In this document: positions 8,936 through 17,800 of the stretch, piece after piece
How the letters are laid out: the number at the start of each line of letters is the position of its first letter
How positions within the stretch are numbered: the stretch's first letter is position 1
Origin: Kiritimatiellia bacterium
Lineage (GTDB): Bacteria > Verrucomicrobiota > Kiritimatiellia > UBA8416 > JADHWI01
DNA length: 64,000 nucleotides
Direction: 5' to 3'
Assembly (NCBI GenBank): GCA_030744755.1
Contig: JASLPY010000014.1
Coordinates: forward strand, 1-64,000
Made by a program: the position numbers and the translations under genes
Notes under the pieces: model-generated
Seen by the model: only the letters and a program-made list of their open reading frames with translations
What the model was told of the DNA's origin: nothing
The model's database searches: none

Positions 8936-9706
8936 ATGAAAGCCATCTTTCTTGGAACGGGTACCTCTTGCGGTGTTCCGATTATCGGATGCGACTGCTC
9001 CGTATGTACTTCAGCCGACAAGCGGAATGTCCGCCGTCGGAGCAGTCTCTATGTCGAAGCTGCGGGCACCCATATCGTCATTGATACAACTCCTGACTTT
9101 CGGGACCAGGTGCTCACGTTCGGCGTGCCGCGAGTGGATGCAGTGCTGTTCACGCATGCGCACGCGGACCATGTTCTGGGGCTCGACGATATTCGCCGCT
9201 TCAACACAATTCAGAACTGCTCTATCCCTGCGTATGGTTCGGAATCCACGATTGAAGATCTGAACAGAATTTTCAACTACGTCAATCTCCAGGAGGTGCC
9301 TGGTGTGTATCGCCCGCAGGTTAGCTTTGTCAGTATCGATTCCGCTTTCACCTGCGGGGATATATCGGTCGATCCGCTGCCGGTTGCCCATGGCACGATA
9401 GAAACTTTCGGGTACCTTCTTCGGGCCGAAGGGCTTGCCCTGGGATATGTGCCCGACTGCGCCACGATGTCTGACGAGACCGTCAAAATGCTTCAAGGCA
9501 TTGACCTCATGATTCTTGACGGTCTGCGGCACAAGCCCCACGAAACGCACCTGACAGTAAAGGACAGCGTTGCGTTTCTACAGCGAATCGGTGCCGGGCG
9601 TTCCTACATCACTCACATGACCCATGACCTCGACCACGAGGAGACAGAGTCAGCCATGCCCGACGGCATTGCTGTCGCTTATGATGGACTGGTGATTGAT
9701 CTATGA
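8936..9706 (+). CDS. PhnP-like metallo-beta-lactamase-fold phosphodiesterase
   Basis: A 256-residue soluble MBL-fold hydrolase. The N-terminal MKAIFLGTGTSCGVPIIGCD with CDCSVC (a PhnP-type structural zinc site) and the metal motif HAHADH (residues 74-79) are visible, followed by SYITHMTHDL near 222 and a C-terminal AYDGL. The family includes PhnP, a cyclic phosphate phosphodiesterase of phosphonate metabolism, and similar enzymes in genomes without a C-P lyase. No phn genes are nearby, so the substrate is open. The stop overlaps the start of the next gene by the ATGA pattern (9703-9706), indicating translational coupling. Confidence 0.87.
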   Translation: MKAIFLGTGTSCGVPIIGCDCSVCTSADKRNVRRRSSLYVEAAGTHIVIDTTPDFRDQVLTFGVPRVDAVLFTHAHADHVLGLDDIRRFNTIQNCSIPAYGSESTIEDLNRIFNYVNLQEVPGVYRPQVSFVSIDSAFTCGDISVDPLPVAHGTIETFGYLLRAEGLALGYVPDCATMSDETVKMLQGIDLMILDGLRHKPHETHLTVKDSVAFLQRIGAGRSYITHMTHDLDHEETESAMPDGIAVAYDGLVIDL

Positions 9707-10197
9707 GATTCGTCTCTGGTGGGCAGACTGGTGTGGACAGGGGCGTCCTTGACGCATGTATTGCATGCGAATATCCCCACGGCGGCTATTGTCCGAAAGG
9801 CCGCCTTGCCGAAGATGGCCGCATTCCCGACAGGTACAATCTCGAGGAAACCGAGTCGGAACAATACGCCGTCAGAACGAGGCTGAATGTTGCCGGGAGT
9901 GATGCGACCGTGGTGGCATTTGACACCGAACTGACCGGCGGCACGTTGTTCTCCCTCGAAATCGCCAATGAGCTCGGGAGGCAGAGTATCGTTCTGAATA
10001 TGAGGGAGACGGGCAGTTCCTCTGCCGCCGCAATGATTCATTCCTTTATCGTCGAAAACGGTATAACCACACTCAACTGGTCGGGGCCAAGGGCGAGCGG
10101 GTCTGATATTGCGTACGACTGGGCAAGGAAGACGGCAGCGTTGGTTATTGGGTTGCTGGGAGAAGCGGCCCATGGGGATGGGCCGCCCACAAATTAG
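9703..10197 (+). CDS. Circularly permuted YpsA/SLOG-fold protein (putative molybdenum carrier)
   Basis: A 164-residue protein beginning MRFVSGGQTGVDRGVLDACI, with the GGYCPKGRLAEDG segment and FDTELTGGT, diagnostic of the PF12694 family once annotated as molybdenum carrier and later as cpYpsA in the SLOG superfamily of nucleotide or ligand-binding Rossmann-like proteins. The function is not established. It overlaps the PhnP-like gene by 4 bases, so the two are probably co-translated. SLOG proteins bind nucleotide-derived ligands and the MBL partner is a candidate phosphodiesterase. A 9-bp hairpin lies within its last codons. Confidence 0.83.
   Translation: MRFVSGGQTGVDRGVLDACIACEYPHGGYCPKGRLAEDGRIPDRYNLEETESEQYAVRTRLNVAGSDATVVAFDTELTGGTLFSLEIANELGRQSIVLNMRETGSSSAAAMIHSFIVENGITTLNWSGPRASGSDIAYDWARKTAALVIGLLGEAAHGDGPPTN
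10165..10186. terminator. Possible shared hairpin between convergent genes
   Basis: Perfect stem GCGGCCCAT / ATGGGCCGC, loop GGGG, in the last codons of the plus-strand gene and just beyond the stop of the convergent antiporter gene (10205). No T-tract follows in either direction. Confidence 0.3.
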
Positions 10198-10204
10198 GAA
10201 ATGG

Positions 10205-11212
10205 TCAGCCAGTGGGGCGGAAGACGAGGAGGAAGCTGGCCAGGTAGATTATGTAGAGAGCAAAGAGAAGAATCCCGTCACGTCTTGAAAACTGGCTCCT
10301 GCTTTTCAGCACCACGAGTGTTGCTCCCAGGATCACGAACATCGCCGGGAACATGAAGAAGATCTCTCGCGCCCCGAGGGTGAGGCTGTTGACGACAGAT
10401 GACGCACCGGCGACCCAGCAGATATTCATCATGTTGGCACCTAGGATGTTGCCGATGGAAAGATCACCATGGCCTTTTCTGGCCGCAATGATGCTTGTTG
10501 CGACTTCTGGAATCGACGTGCCAAGGGCCACCAGCGTGAGGGCTATTACCGACTCCGGAACGGACATGGTGCGGGCGATGGTTACTGCTGATATGACAAC
10601 GAAGCGGCTGGATAAGAGGATGCCGCCCAGGGCAAGGAGGAAGACCGGCAGCAGCCATGACATGGGTTTTGCCACGTCTTCCTCCAGCGTGTCGAGATCC
10701 ATGTTCTGACGCAGTTTTCCCGATCTGTGCTGCCTGAAGAGCACGCCGAGGTATATGCAGAAGACTGCAAGGAGCGTCAACCCCTCCCATCGGTCAAGGG
10801 AGAGGTCTCTGCATACGAATGCGAACGTGAGTAAGGCGCTGCCTAGAAGAAAGCTGCCGGAGACCTTAAGAACTCCCGTCATCACGGCTATCGGCGCTGC
10901 AGAGAGTGCTCCGCACAGGGCCAGCGCCAGTCCGCAGTTGCAAATGACGGACCCGATGGCGTTGCCGAGAGCCATCTCAGGATTTCCCCGAACGGCCGAC
11001 ATGACCGAGACGCAAAGTTCGGGAGCAGTGGTTGCAAGGGAGACCAGGACAATTCCGATAATGACCTTTGGAACCTTCAGGCGCTCGGCGATCGCCACTG
11101 CTGTCTCAACAAAGAAATCGGCGGCTTTCGCGAGGACTGCGAAAGCGATGACCATGACTACCCACGCGATTAGCGCTGGTCCGCTTTCAATGAATCCGGT
11201 GATGGCAGTCAT
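10205..11212 (-). CDS. Calcium/sodium antiporter (YrbG/CaCA family)
   Basis: Ten or so transmembrane segments in two homologous halves. Each half carries the alpha-repeat signature of the Ca2+:cation antiporter superfamily: TTAPELCVSVMSAVRGNPEM followed by GNAIGSVICNCG in the first half, and LGTSIPEVATSIIAARKGHG then IGNILGANMMNICW in the second, with the conserved acidic residue in each PE. The ATG at 11212 (MTAITGFIESG) gives 335 residues, close to the family norm. A longer frame to a TTG at 11251 is possible. It faces the cpYpsA gene convergently. Confidence 0.88.
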   Translation of the reverse strand: MTAITGFIESGPALIAWVVMVIAFAVLAKAADFFVETAVAIAERLKVPKVIIGIVLVSLATTAPELCVSVMSAVRGNPEMALGNAIGSVICNCGLALALCGALSAAPIAVMTGVLKVSGSFLLGSALLTFAFVCRDLSLDRWEGLTLLAVFCIYLGVLFRQHRSGKLRQNMDLDTLEEDVAKPMSWLLPVFLLALGGILLSSRFVVISAVTIARTMSVPESVIALTLVALGTSIPEVATSIIAARKGHGDLSIGNILGANMMNICWVAGASSVVNSLTLGAREIFFMFPAMFVILGATLVVLKSRSQFSRRDGILLFALYIIYLASFLLVFRPTG

Positions 11213-11257
11213 GACGGACACATATAAGCGGAAAGGGCTCGCCGGCGGCAATGAAAT

Positions 11258-11400
11258 TCGGGATGTGGGATGCGGGGTGGGAGGGAGAGGAACCGCGAAT
11301 TATGCGAATTGTGCGAATTGGGTGGGAGGGGATGTGGGATGCGGGATGTGGTTGGAGAGGAACTACGAAAAGCGCGAAAGACACGAAAGGGGATGGGATT
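11258..11400. repeat. Degenerate direct repeat, about 70 bp period
   Basis: GGGATGTGGGATGCGG followed by a GGGAGAGGAAC block occurs at about 11258-11300 and again, diverged, at about 11328-11372. GCGAATT units sit between them (11295-11320) and AAAGCGCGAAAGACACGAAA follows the second copy. Any coding read-through is low complexity. No gene is supported here. Confidence 0.55.
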
Positions 11401-11576
11401 GGGGGATTTGAGCCTTTTGCGTTGTGATCTGAGCGAATAATAGCAGTACGAAAAGAGGGTCCGAGATTGTCTTTACCCCAAAAAGGGAGGCAGGGGGCGG
11501 CATTTAGGAGTCAGAATGAGAGAAATGTTGCCAGATTGACCCCGCGAACAATGGCAATTTAGATATGGAGATTCAA

Positions 11577-12032
11577 CCACCCGCGCCCCCGCGCTTCCTC
11601 CGACGCCAAGGCTATGGACGACAAGCGAGCTCCCGAGGACACAGAGGTCAGAGCCTCCTTCGCACAAGGCTTCGGAGGCCAAGTGGGGAGGAGTGGAACT
11701 TGGGCTCTGGGGAAGTTGCATGAATCTGGCGGAATGCTCCCCGCTCCCCTTCATTCCTTGATCCAGATTCATGCAACGTTTGCCATTTGAGAGGGATGAG
11801 AGAAAAGCTGAAAGCTGGCTTCAGGGGTCGAGTCCCTCATCCTTCTCTTCTGTCTCAAGAGGCAAACGCGCGATGAATTCAATGATCGTTTTGTGGCCGT
11901 TGTGCAAAATGCTGCAAATGTATAGTGCCAGCAAAACGAGCGTTGAATTCATTGCGCTCTCCATAAGCTGAGTCTCCTCTTCCCTTCTAACCTCTGTGTC
12001 CTCGGGAGCTCTAGCGCGGGGGCGCGGGTGGT
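11577..12032. repeat. Palindromic composite element with long inverted arms
   Basis: The left arm (11577-11649) and right arm (11990-12032) are inverted copies: CCACCCGCGCCCCCGCG ... GAGCTCCCGAGGACACAGAG on the left pairs with CTCTGTGTCCTCGGGAGCTC ... CGCGGGGGCGCGGGTGG on the right. The left arm has about 30 extra bases. Between them lie an internal perfect 15-bp hairpin (GTTGCATGAATCTGG, 11715-11729, with CCAGATTCATGCAAC, 11763-11777) and a small ORF at 11821-11964. The layout resembles a MITE-like element, but no transposase or target-site duplication could be confirmed. Confidence 0.6.
11821..11964 (-). CDS. 47-residue possible membrane peptide inside the palindromic element
   Basis: The ATG at 11964 follows GAGGAG with a 9-base spacer. 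The product begins MESAMNSTLVLLALYICSIL, has one hydrophobic segment (about residues 6-20), and then a charged tail rich in E and K. A longer frame to 12087 reads through the inverted arm and is unlikely. Function unknown. It could equally be a chance ORF, and only the ribosome-binding site and hydrophobicity favour it. Confidence 0.3.
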   Translation of the reverse strand: MESAMNSTLVLLALYICSILHNGHKTIIEFIARLPLETEEKDEGLDP

Positions 12033-12166
12033 TACTTTCTCCCATTCTCATCCGCAAATGCCTGCTGGATCTATTCAACCTGAACACGTTCTACACGCAA
12101 CAGTACAAGAAAGCTCGAACGCGCTAAGGATTGTCTTGAAGTTCACAAACCTGCTAGGGTACGCGC

Positions 12167-13636
12167 ATGAAGAAACCGAACATACTGTTCTTTTTCACTG
12201 ACCAGCAGCGTTTTGACACGATCGCAGCCTTGGGCAACGCTGTCATTAAAACGCCGGCGCTTGACCGTATCTGCAAGGCCGGGGTGGCATTCACAAGCAC
12301 CTACTCCCCCTCCCCCGTTTGCGTACCGGCGCGCTGCAGTATGACATATGGTCAATACCCGATGCACACGAAGTGCTATGATAACGGCGCGGACATGCCG
12401 AAGGATCGCCCTTCCTTCATGCAGGTGCTCACGGATGCAGGCTACCGAACGCACGGGATCGGCAAATGTCACTTCATGCCGGACAAGCATGCGCTTCGCG
12501 GCTTCCAGTCGCGTGAAGTACAGAAAGAAGTACCCGCCCGCAGCAGCGATGACTATACCAGTTTTCTCGAGGAAGAAGGCTGGGGTGATTTGCCTGAACC
12601 GCATGGTGTTCGTGGAGAGATGTACTATGTGCCCCAGGTCTCGCAGCTACCGCAGCACCTGCATCCGACCCAGTGGGTGGGCGACCGTTCTGTCGCCTTT
12701 ATCGAATCACAGGAAGATGTGGAGGAACCCTGGTTCCTACTATCCAGCTACATTCACCCCCATCCGCCCTTTGCACCACCCTCCCCCTGGCACAAACTAT
12801 ATCGCTCGTTCGACATGCCGCTGCCCATGGTGCCCCAGGATCTCGAGAGCCTGCAGACGTTTGCAAACCAACGGCAGAATCGCTACAAGGGCCGTGACCA
12901 GGGTATCGACAATAACCTGATGCGTAACATCAAGGCGCATTACTACGCCTGCATCTCATTCATCGATTACCAGGTGGGACGCGTCCTGGACGCACTCGAG
13001 GCGACCGGGCAGCTTGACAATACGTTGATCCTGCTGACATCCGATCATGGTGAACACCTGGGTGACTACGAGTGCTTCGGCAAGCGCAGCATGCACGACA
13101 GCTGTGCACGCATACCCATGCTTGCGGCTTTACCGGGACGATTCGAGGGAGGAGAACGCTGCGAGAAACTTGCGAACCTGGTCGACGTGATGCCAACTAT
13201 TCTGAGTGCTGCGGGTTGCGACACGAGTGCCCTGACAATGGACGGCATCGATCTCCATGATTTGCTGCAAGGCGTCTCTGACCGCGGAGCCGTGTACTCC
13301 CAGATTGGCGAGAAAGGCGAGGCCATCTATACCGCCGTGACCGAACGCTGGAAATATGCATACAGCGCCCCAGATCAGCAGGAATACCTGTTCGACCGCA
13401 TGGTCGACCCCTTGGAGACACGCAACCGAGCCGGCCTGCCTACGACAGGGGATATCCTCAAGACGTTGCGAGAGCAAACAATCACGTTCTTCGTCGAAGG
13501 TGGCGAGACCTATGCGGCAGAGGGCAACCAGTGGAAGGTATATCCAAAGAAGGATCTCCCCTCAGACCCGGACAGCGGTTACATGACACAAGACCGACCG
13601 GGCTATGTGCTGGATCTACCCGGGTATACGGATTGA
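12167..13636 (+). CDS. Type I sulfatase, no signal peptide
   Basis: A 489-residue alkaline-phosphatase-fold sulfatase. Metal-binding Asp12 is in FFTDQQRFD, and the formylglycine signature CVPAR covers residues 52-56, a cysteine-type site needing FGE or anSME maturation. HGIGKCHF near 102 and TSDHGEHLGDYECFGK near 290-305 complete the metal and sulfate site. The organisation is like choline-sulfatase and other S1-family enzymes. Unlike the neighbouring sulfatase it begins directly at MKKPNILFF without an export signal, so cytoplasmic action on an imported sulfated substrate is implied. Confidence 0.9.
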   Translation: MKKPNILFFFTDQQRFDTIAALGNAVIKTPALDRICKAGVAFTSTYSPSPVCVPARCSMTYGQYPMHTKCYDNGADMPKDRPSFMQVLTDAGYRTHGIGKCHFMPDKHALRGFQSREVQKEVPARSSDDYTSFLEEEGWGDLPEPHGVRGEMYYVPQVSQLPQHLHPTQWVGDRSVAFIESQEDVEEPWFLLSSYIHPHPPFAPPSPWHKLYRSFDMPLPMVPQDLESLQTFANQRQNRYKGRDQGIDNNLMRNIKAHYYACISFIDYQVGRVLDALEATGQLDNTLILLTSDHGEHLGDYECFGKRSMHDSCARIPMLAALPGRFEGGERCEKLANLVDVMPTILSAAGCDTSALTMDGIDLHDLLQGVSDRGAVYSQIGEKGEAIYTAVTERWKYAYSAPDQQEYLFDRMVDPLETRNRAGLPTTGDILKTLREQTITFFVEGGETYAAEGNQWKVYPKKDLPSDPDSGYMTQDRPGYVLDLPGYTD

Positions 13637-13772
13637 GGGGTACCCCTCTTGGAGGGTACCCGGTCACGGGGCCCGTGACCCTCCAGTCCGTCACTCGTGC
13701 ATTTCCGTGGAGGGACGCGGGCTCCGCGTCCGCGGTCACGGGGCCCGTGACCCTCCAGCCCGGCGCTCGTGC
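13637..13772. repeat. GGTCACGGGGCCCGTGACC palindromic repeats
   Basis: The 19-base near-palindrome GGTCACGGGGCCCGTGACC occurs at 13662-13680 and 13734-13752, each followed by CCTCCAG and a diverged CTCGTGC. Between and before them are further hairpins (GGGTACC...GGGTACC; GACGCGG...CCGCGTC). It lies in the convergent gap between two sulfatase genes. Confidence 0.7.
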
Positions 13773-13806
13773 CTTGTGGCTGGGATGTCACTTGACCCGG
13801 CGCTAT

Positions 13807-13865
13807 GGTCCACCTCGTAGCGGTGGACTTACTTCCCCCGTACGTCCGCCGCTACGAGGTGGACG
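13807..13865. repeat. Inverted GTAGCGG hairpin pair
   Basis: GTCCACC-TCGTAGC-GGTGGAC is followed by GTCCGCC-GCTACGA-GGTGGAC, two hairpins whose loops carry GTAGC in opposite orientation. It lies just downstream of the minus-strand sulfatase stop and belongs to the same class of intergenic palindromes, though GTAG is in the loop rather than 5' of the stem. Confidence 0.5.
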
Positions 13866-13887
13866 ATCCCGGAACGCCGACAGCACT

Positions 13888-15255
13888 CTACTTCTTAGAG
13901 CGGATCGCCGCCTGCAGTTCTGCCATCCTCTTCGAGAGTGTATCAACCAGTTCCGGGTTAGTTTCGGCCAGGTTCGTTTTCTCGCTTATGTCTTCCTCAA
14001 GGTTGAAAAGCTCTGCTTTCCTGCCCGCCTTCCGGAGCTTCCATTTACCTGACCGAAAAGCCTGGATTCCGGTACCTTTGAAGTAGCAGAACTCTTCGCG
14101 GGGACTCTTGGTCTTCCCAGTCATGAGTCCGAAAACATCGAGCCCATCGAGTGTCTGACCTTCAGTCGAGATTCCTGCCAGCCCTGCAATGGTCGGATAC
14201 ATATCGATCGTGGAAATCAACTCGTCGCAGACTTTCCCGGCGGGAATCGTGCCTGGCCACTGCATAAGGCATGGAACGCGCATGCCGCCTTCGTATGTGC
14301 CGAATTTGAAGCCGCGCAGCGGGAATGCACATCCGCCACGGCCACCCGGCAGTTGCCAGGGGCCATTGTCCGACGTGTAAACAACCATCGTCTTCTCAGA
14401 GAGCTTCAGCTCGTCGAGCGTTCCGAGAATCTCGCCTACACTCCAGTCGATCTCCTCAATGGTATCACCATAAAGGCCACGTTCACTCTTGCCCTTGAAT
14501 TTCTCCGATGCGAACAGCGGAATGTGCGGCATCGTGTGCGGCAGATAAAGAAAGAAGGGATTCTCCTTGTTCTTGCGGATAAACTTGAGGGCTTCCGCGG
14601 TGTACCTCTGCGTCAGAAGAGTCTGGTCAGCCGGGTATTCAACTACTTCCGAATTCCGCATCAATGGAACCTTGTTCTTGGAGGGCTTAACATTCTTCAT
14701 TTTTTCGAGAGTGAAACCGTCTCTCAGGACGATGTCTTTTGCGAGTGCGGCATTAGGATCAATCGTCATGTCATTGCTGTAGGGGATTCCGTAATACTCA
14801 TCGAACCCCTTATCGGTCGGGAGGTGCCCCGGCAAATGACCAAGGTGCCATTTTCCGATACAAGACGTAGCGTAATCCTTCTGCTTAAGCATTTGGGCGA
14901 TTGTTGTGACGTCCTTGTTCAAGCCGTTCTTGTTCCTTGGAAAGAGGACCGTGGTTACTCCGGTTCGCGGGGGATAGCAGCCTGTCAAGAGTGCCGCACG
15001 GGATGGTGAGCATACGGAATTGGCCGAGTAGAAGCTGGTAAACCGTGTTCCGTTCTCAGCCATCTTATCCAGGTTCGGAGTCTTGATCTTGGGAGAACCA
15101 AAGCAGCCCAGGTCCTGGTACCCCTGGTCATCGGTAAAGATGATGATGAAGTTTGGTTTCGCCCCCTTCTCTGCTTCGGCCATCGAGGCAAAGCAGCACG
15201 CCATCAATACAACACATAGTCCAACAAACAGCTTACGAAGCAACATTCTTCTCAT
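13888..15255 (-). CDS. Exported arylsulfatase (type I)
   Basis: A 455-residue sulfatase with a 28-residue signal peptide (MRRMLLRKLFVGLCVVLMAC onward, cleaved after AEA). FTDDQGYQDLG supplies the paired metal Asp residues, and CSPSR at residues 82-86 is the formylglycine site. KWHLGHLPGHLP near 142 and YTSDNGPW near 295 complete the active site. Length and order fit the arylsulfatase A/heparan-type S1 family. The start follows GGAGGAG. It is convergent with the cytoplasmic-type sulfatase at 12167, and the beta-helix protein lies upstream on the same strand. Periplasmic desulfation of polysaccharide is likely. Confidence 0.92.
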   Translation of the reverse strand: MRRMLLRKLFVGLCVVLMACCFASMAEAEKGAKPNFIIIFTDDQGYQDLGCFGSPKIKTPNLDKMAENGTRFTSFYSANSVCSPSRAALLTGCYPPRTGVTTVLFPRNKNGLNKDVTTIAQMLKQKDYATSCIGKWHLGHLPGHLPTDKGFDEYYGIPYSNDMTIDPNAALAKDIVLRDGFTLEKMKNVKPSKNKVPLMRNSEVVEYPADQTLLTQRYTAEALKFIRKNKENPFFLYLPHTMPHIPLFASEKFKGKSERGLYGDTIEEIDWSVGEILGTLDELKLSEKTMVVYTSDNGPWQLPGGRGGCAFPLRGFKFGTYEGGMRVPCLMQWPGTIPAGKVCDELISTIDMYPTIAGLAGISTEGQTLDGLDVFGLMTGKTKSPREEFCYFKGTGIQAFRSGKWKLRKAGRKAELFNLEEDISEKTNLAETNPELVDTLSKRMAELQAAIRSKK

Positions 15256-15303
15256 ATCTTTCGCTCCTCCTTCGAATATCCCCTAACACGAATTGCACAA
15301 GAG

Positions 15304-15390
15304 ACGCCCCTCACGGGGCTCACTACAAACGTCCTGGATCATCGCCGGGATAAGATCCCAAGGCGTTTGTAGTTAACGCCGTAAGGCGTG
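15304..15390. repeat. Family B REP pair (BIME), copy 1
   Basis: Two inverted REP units. The right unit reads GTAGTTAACGCCGTAAGGCG on the plus strand; the left unit, on the minus strand, is GTAG-TGA then GCCCC-GT(G)A-GGGGC. They are separated by about 40 bases containing GGATCATCGCCGGGATAAGA. It is the same element that surrounds the RAYT gene at 21321. Confidence 0.88.
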
Positions 15391-15424
15391 TTTACGCTTC
15401 GGAAACAAACATGTGATCACTCCC

Positions 15425-17665
15425 CTACTCCTCATCCTGGAACTGCACGATAAAGTTGTCGCCCCAGGCGCTACCGCCTGCTTCTGTTACCTTCTCCAGG
15501 AACACAGTCGCCTCTTCAGCACTCGGACCCACCGTAAAGGTAATGTCCTTCCGTGTCCATCCGAGAGATGAAGAGTCCATGACAATCTCCTTGCCGCCAT
15601 ACTCCTTGATGCCAAGTCTCACTATCTCATCCTCACCAGACACCCTTAGCCATGTCGAAAGAACATACTTCCCTCCGGGCACCAGTCCCATGACCCTTTG
15701 TCGCACCCCGTCTCTGCCGGGGCCCAATTTCAGTTCGTGCTTCATCGTTCCTGTCGGCAGCGGCGTCCCCCTGGCAAAGTTATTGCCCCAACCATTGCCC
15801 CCGACTATCGATGCATTCCCCTCCCCCGTTTTCGTCCAACTTTCCAACGAACCGAATTCAAAGCAACTGTTTCGTATTCTGTTCACAAACGGAAAGTCAG
15901 CCCGTTCATAGACCGGCAGAGGGGTCGGCGGGTTCTCAAGATCGCAACCGGTCTTGAAATGCGTCCCCCCGGCAGCGATTGCCCCTACGCCTCTTCCGCG
16001 TGCCTCCTTCAGACGAAGATCCCCGGCAGCCGCGTCGACATACGGAGGGTCACGCTCAACCACGTTGTTGTATAGCTTCGCGTTCTGCGGCAGTCGGAAC
16101 TTCTCATTGAAGATGTTGTTATAGTAGCGCGAGAATGAAAGATCCCCGCGCTTGGAATGATCAAACGTTCCTATCGAGCCTGTCTTCCATGCCGAATTAT
16201 TGAACACCATCATTCCATAGCTGGGATTGTTGATGCGCACTGGATCACTTCTGCAGTCCCTTATCAGATTGTGATGGATGAGGGCGTTGTTGCTGAGGTG
16301 ATCAAAGTAGATCGCGGGAGCGAATCTGTGTGCCCGGTTATCGTGAACATAGTTGTAGCAAAACTCCGTGTTGGCAAAGTCGGTGTTATGCCCGTAGAAC
16401 ATGCCCAGGTCATCCGTAAGCCAGCCCGCATCGGAAACATCGTTATACTGAACCAGGCTTTCCATGAGTCCATGAGTGTTTATCAGGTCGCGTCCGGCAT
16501 GACGCACGGTGTTGTGGCTGAAGACAACCCTGCGGCCCGTCAACTTGATCGTGCCGTTCCACAGCCCCGCATAGCCACCGTGGTGGATGAAACAGTTGAT
16601 AACCCTGTTATCAAAACCACCGGTCACAAGAACCGATGATGAACTGTACGACAACTCACTGTTCACCAGCAGGTTATTGTATCCTTTCAGCATCACGCCG
16701 TATTGCTTCGAACAGTCTTTGACATAACAGTGCTCTACATAGCTGCCCTTCAGGCCATCGAGCACCAGGTGAGACGACTTCTCGTCGCTACGGAGCCCTG
16801 CACCAACGAAATCTATGTCCTTCAAATGAATGTATGAGCGCCCGGACAGATCGATCGCGTAGTTTCGGCGCTTTGCAGTGACTGTGAACTTCTCCATGCT
16901 TGTCCCGGCAGGCGGAATAACAAACAGACGCTTAGTTCCGGCATCGAAATGCCATTGCCCCGGTTTCTGCAGTGCATACCTCGCACCGCGCAACACAAAG
17001 GCGTTGCCTTTCCTCGGGACGTACCAGTGTCTCGATTGTTTTGGTGAGAACGTAAGCTTATGGGCCGCTGAGTCGTACGATTCAACATTGGCTGTCCAGC
17101 AAATCCAACTTGCACCCCCGGCGCACCACAATTCGGCCCCTTTCCAGTCCTCAGCCGTACCCGGAATCTCGTCGCACAACAGCGTGTTCTCACTGCCGGC
17201 CTTAACAACTGCGCGGATAGGGTGGAAGAGTGGCTTGTCGCCGAGCGCCGGCCAGGTTGCCTCGTGCAGCATCTGCCCATCGGCAAAAAACTGGTTTCTG
17301 TCATCCAGCGACCACGTCATCGCGGCGGAATACACACCCTTGCCTTCATCCTTCCAGCCGTTTACGGCCTCCAGGCCACTGATCACTGCAAGCTCACCCT
17401 TGTAGCTTCTGAAGACGATCGGAGCGCCTTCAGTCCCCGATTTCAGCGGAGCCAGAGTTTCCAGATAATTCCCTTCGCGCAGAAAGCAGGTGTCTCCGGG
17501 TTTGATTTCTATGCAGACCCTGGCAAGCGTCTTGAAGGGTTTGCCCATGCTGCCGGGATTATCGTCCGAACCAGCTGGACTGACATAGAAATCAGCCGCG
17601 TTCAGAAGCGAGGAGGCAAAAACGATGACCGAGAGCGACTGAAACACCTGCCTAGTACATTTCAT
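15425..17665 (-). CDS. Secreted parallel beta-helix protein (possible polysaccharide lyase/hydrolase)
   Basis: A 746-residue exported protein. The signal peptide (about 23 residues) is followed by FYVSPAGSDDNPGSMGKPFK, the DUF1565-like entry to a right-handed parallel beta-helix. Residues about 260-520 repeat beta-helix rungs rich in N, H and Y (HHGGYAGLWNGTIKLTGRRV, YNYVHDNRAHRFAPAIYFDH). The C-terminal 150 residues (FEFGSLESWTKTGEG onward) resemble a carbohydrate-binding beta-sandwich. The fold is shared by lyases, hydrolases and epimerases of polysaccharides; no catalytic residue can be assigned. It lies upstream of the exported sulfatase on the same strand, suggesting joint action on one glycan. 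Confidence 0.82.
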   Translation of the reverse strand: MKCTRQVFQSLSVIVFASSLLNAADFYVSPAGSDDNPGSMGKPFKTLARVCIEIKPGDTCFLREGNYLETLAPLKSGTEGAPIVFRSYKGELAVISGLEAVNGWKDEGKGVYSAAMTWSLDDRNQFFADGQMLHEATWPALGDKPLFHPIRAVVKAGSENTLLCDEIPGTAEDWKGAELWCAGGASWICWTANVESYDSAAHKLTFSPKQSRHWYVPRKGNAFVLRGARYALQKPGQWHFDAGTKRLFVIPPAGTSMEKFTVTAKRRNYAIDLSGRSYIHLKDIDFVGAGLRSDEKSSHLVLDGLKGSYVEHCYVKDCSKQYGVMLKGYNNLLVNSELSYSSSSVLVTGGFDNRVINCFIHHGGYAGLWNGTIKLTGRRVVFSHNTVRHAGRDLINTHGLMESLVQYNDVSDAGWLTDDLGMFYGHNTDFANTEFCYNYVHDNRAHRFAPAIYFDHLSNNALIHHNLIRDCRSDPVRINNPSYGMMVFNNSAWKTGSIGTFDHSKRGDLSFSRYYNNIFNEKFRLPQNAKLYNNVVERDPPYVDAAAGDLRLKEARGRGVGAIAAGGTHFKTGCDLENPPTPLPVYERADFPFVNRIRNSCFEFGSLESWTKTGEGNASIVGGNGWGNNFARGTPLPTGTMKHELKLGPGRDGVRQRVMGLVPGGKYVLSTWLRVSGEDEIVRLGIKEYGGKEIVMDSSSLGWTRKDITFTVGPSAEEATVFLEKVTEAGGSAWGDNFIVQFQDEE

Positions 17666-17800
17666 ACGATTCTCCGATTCATCTGACAGGATATACTATA
17701 GCATCACGTAAGCGCTCACAACCAGCGGGCGGCGCTTTCTACGCAGAGCGGTGTCTCTCTCTCCTATCCCGGCAGATGCATTGCAGCGCACAGGCACCAC

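Noticed and set aside
11473-11772. 99-residue minus-strand frame
   Set aside because: It contains the arm and hairpin of the palindromic element, lacks a ribosome-binding site and shows no coding character.
13637-13865. CRISPR-like look of clustered palindromes
   Set aside because: Repeat spacing is irregular, repeats are not separated by unique equal-length spacers, and no cas gene is present.
13531-14052. 173-residue plus-strand frame between the sulfatases
   Set aside because: It begins inside the first sulfatase gene, crosses palindromic repeats and ends inside the second, and its translation is repeat-derived.
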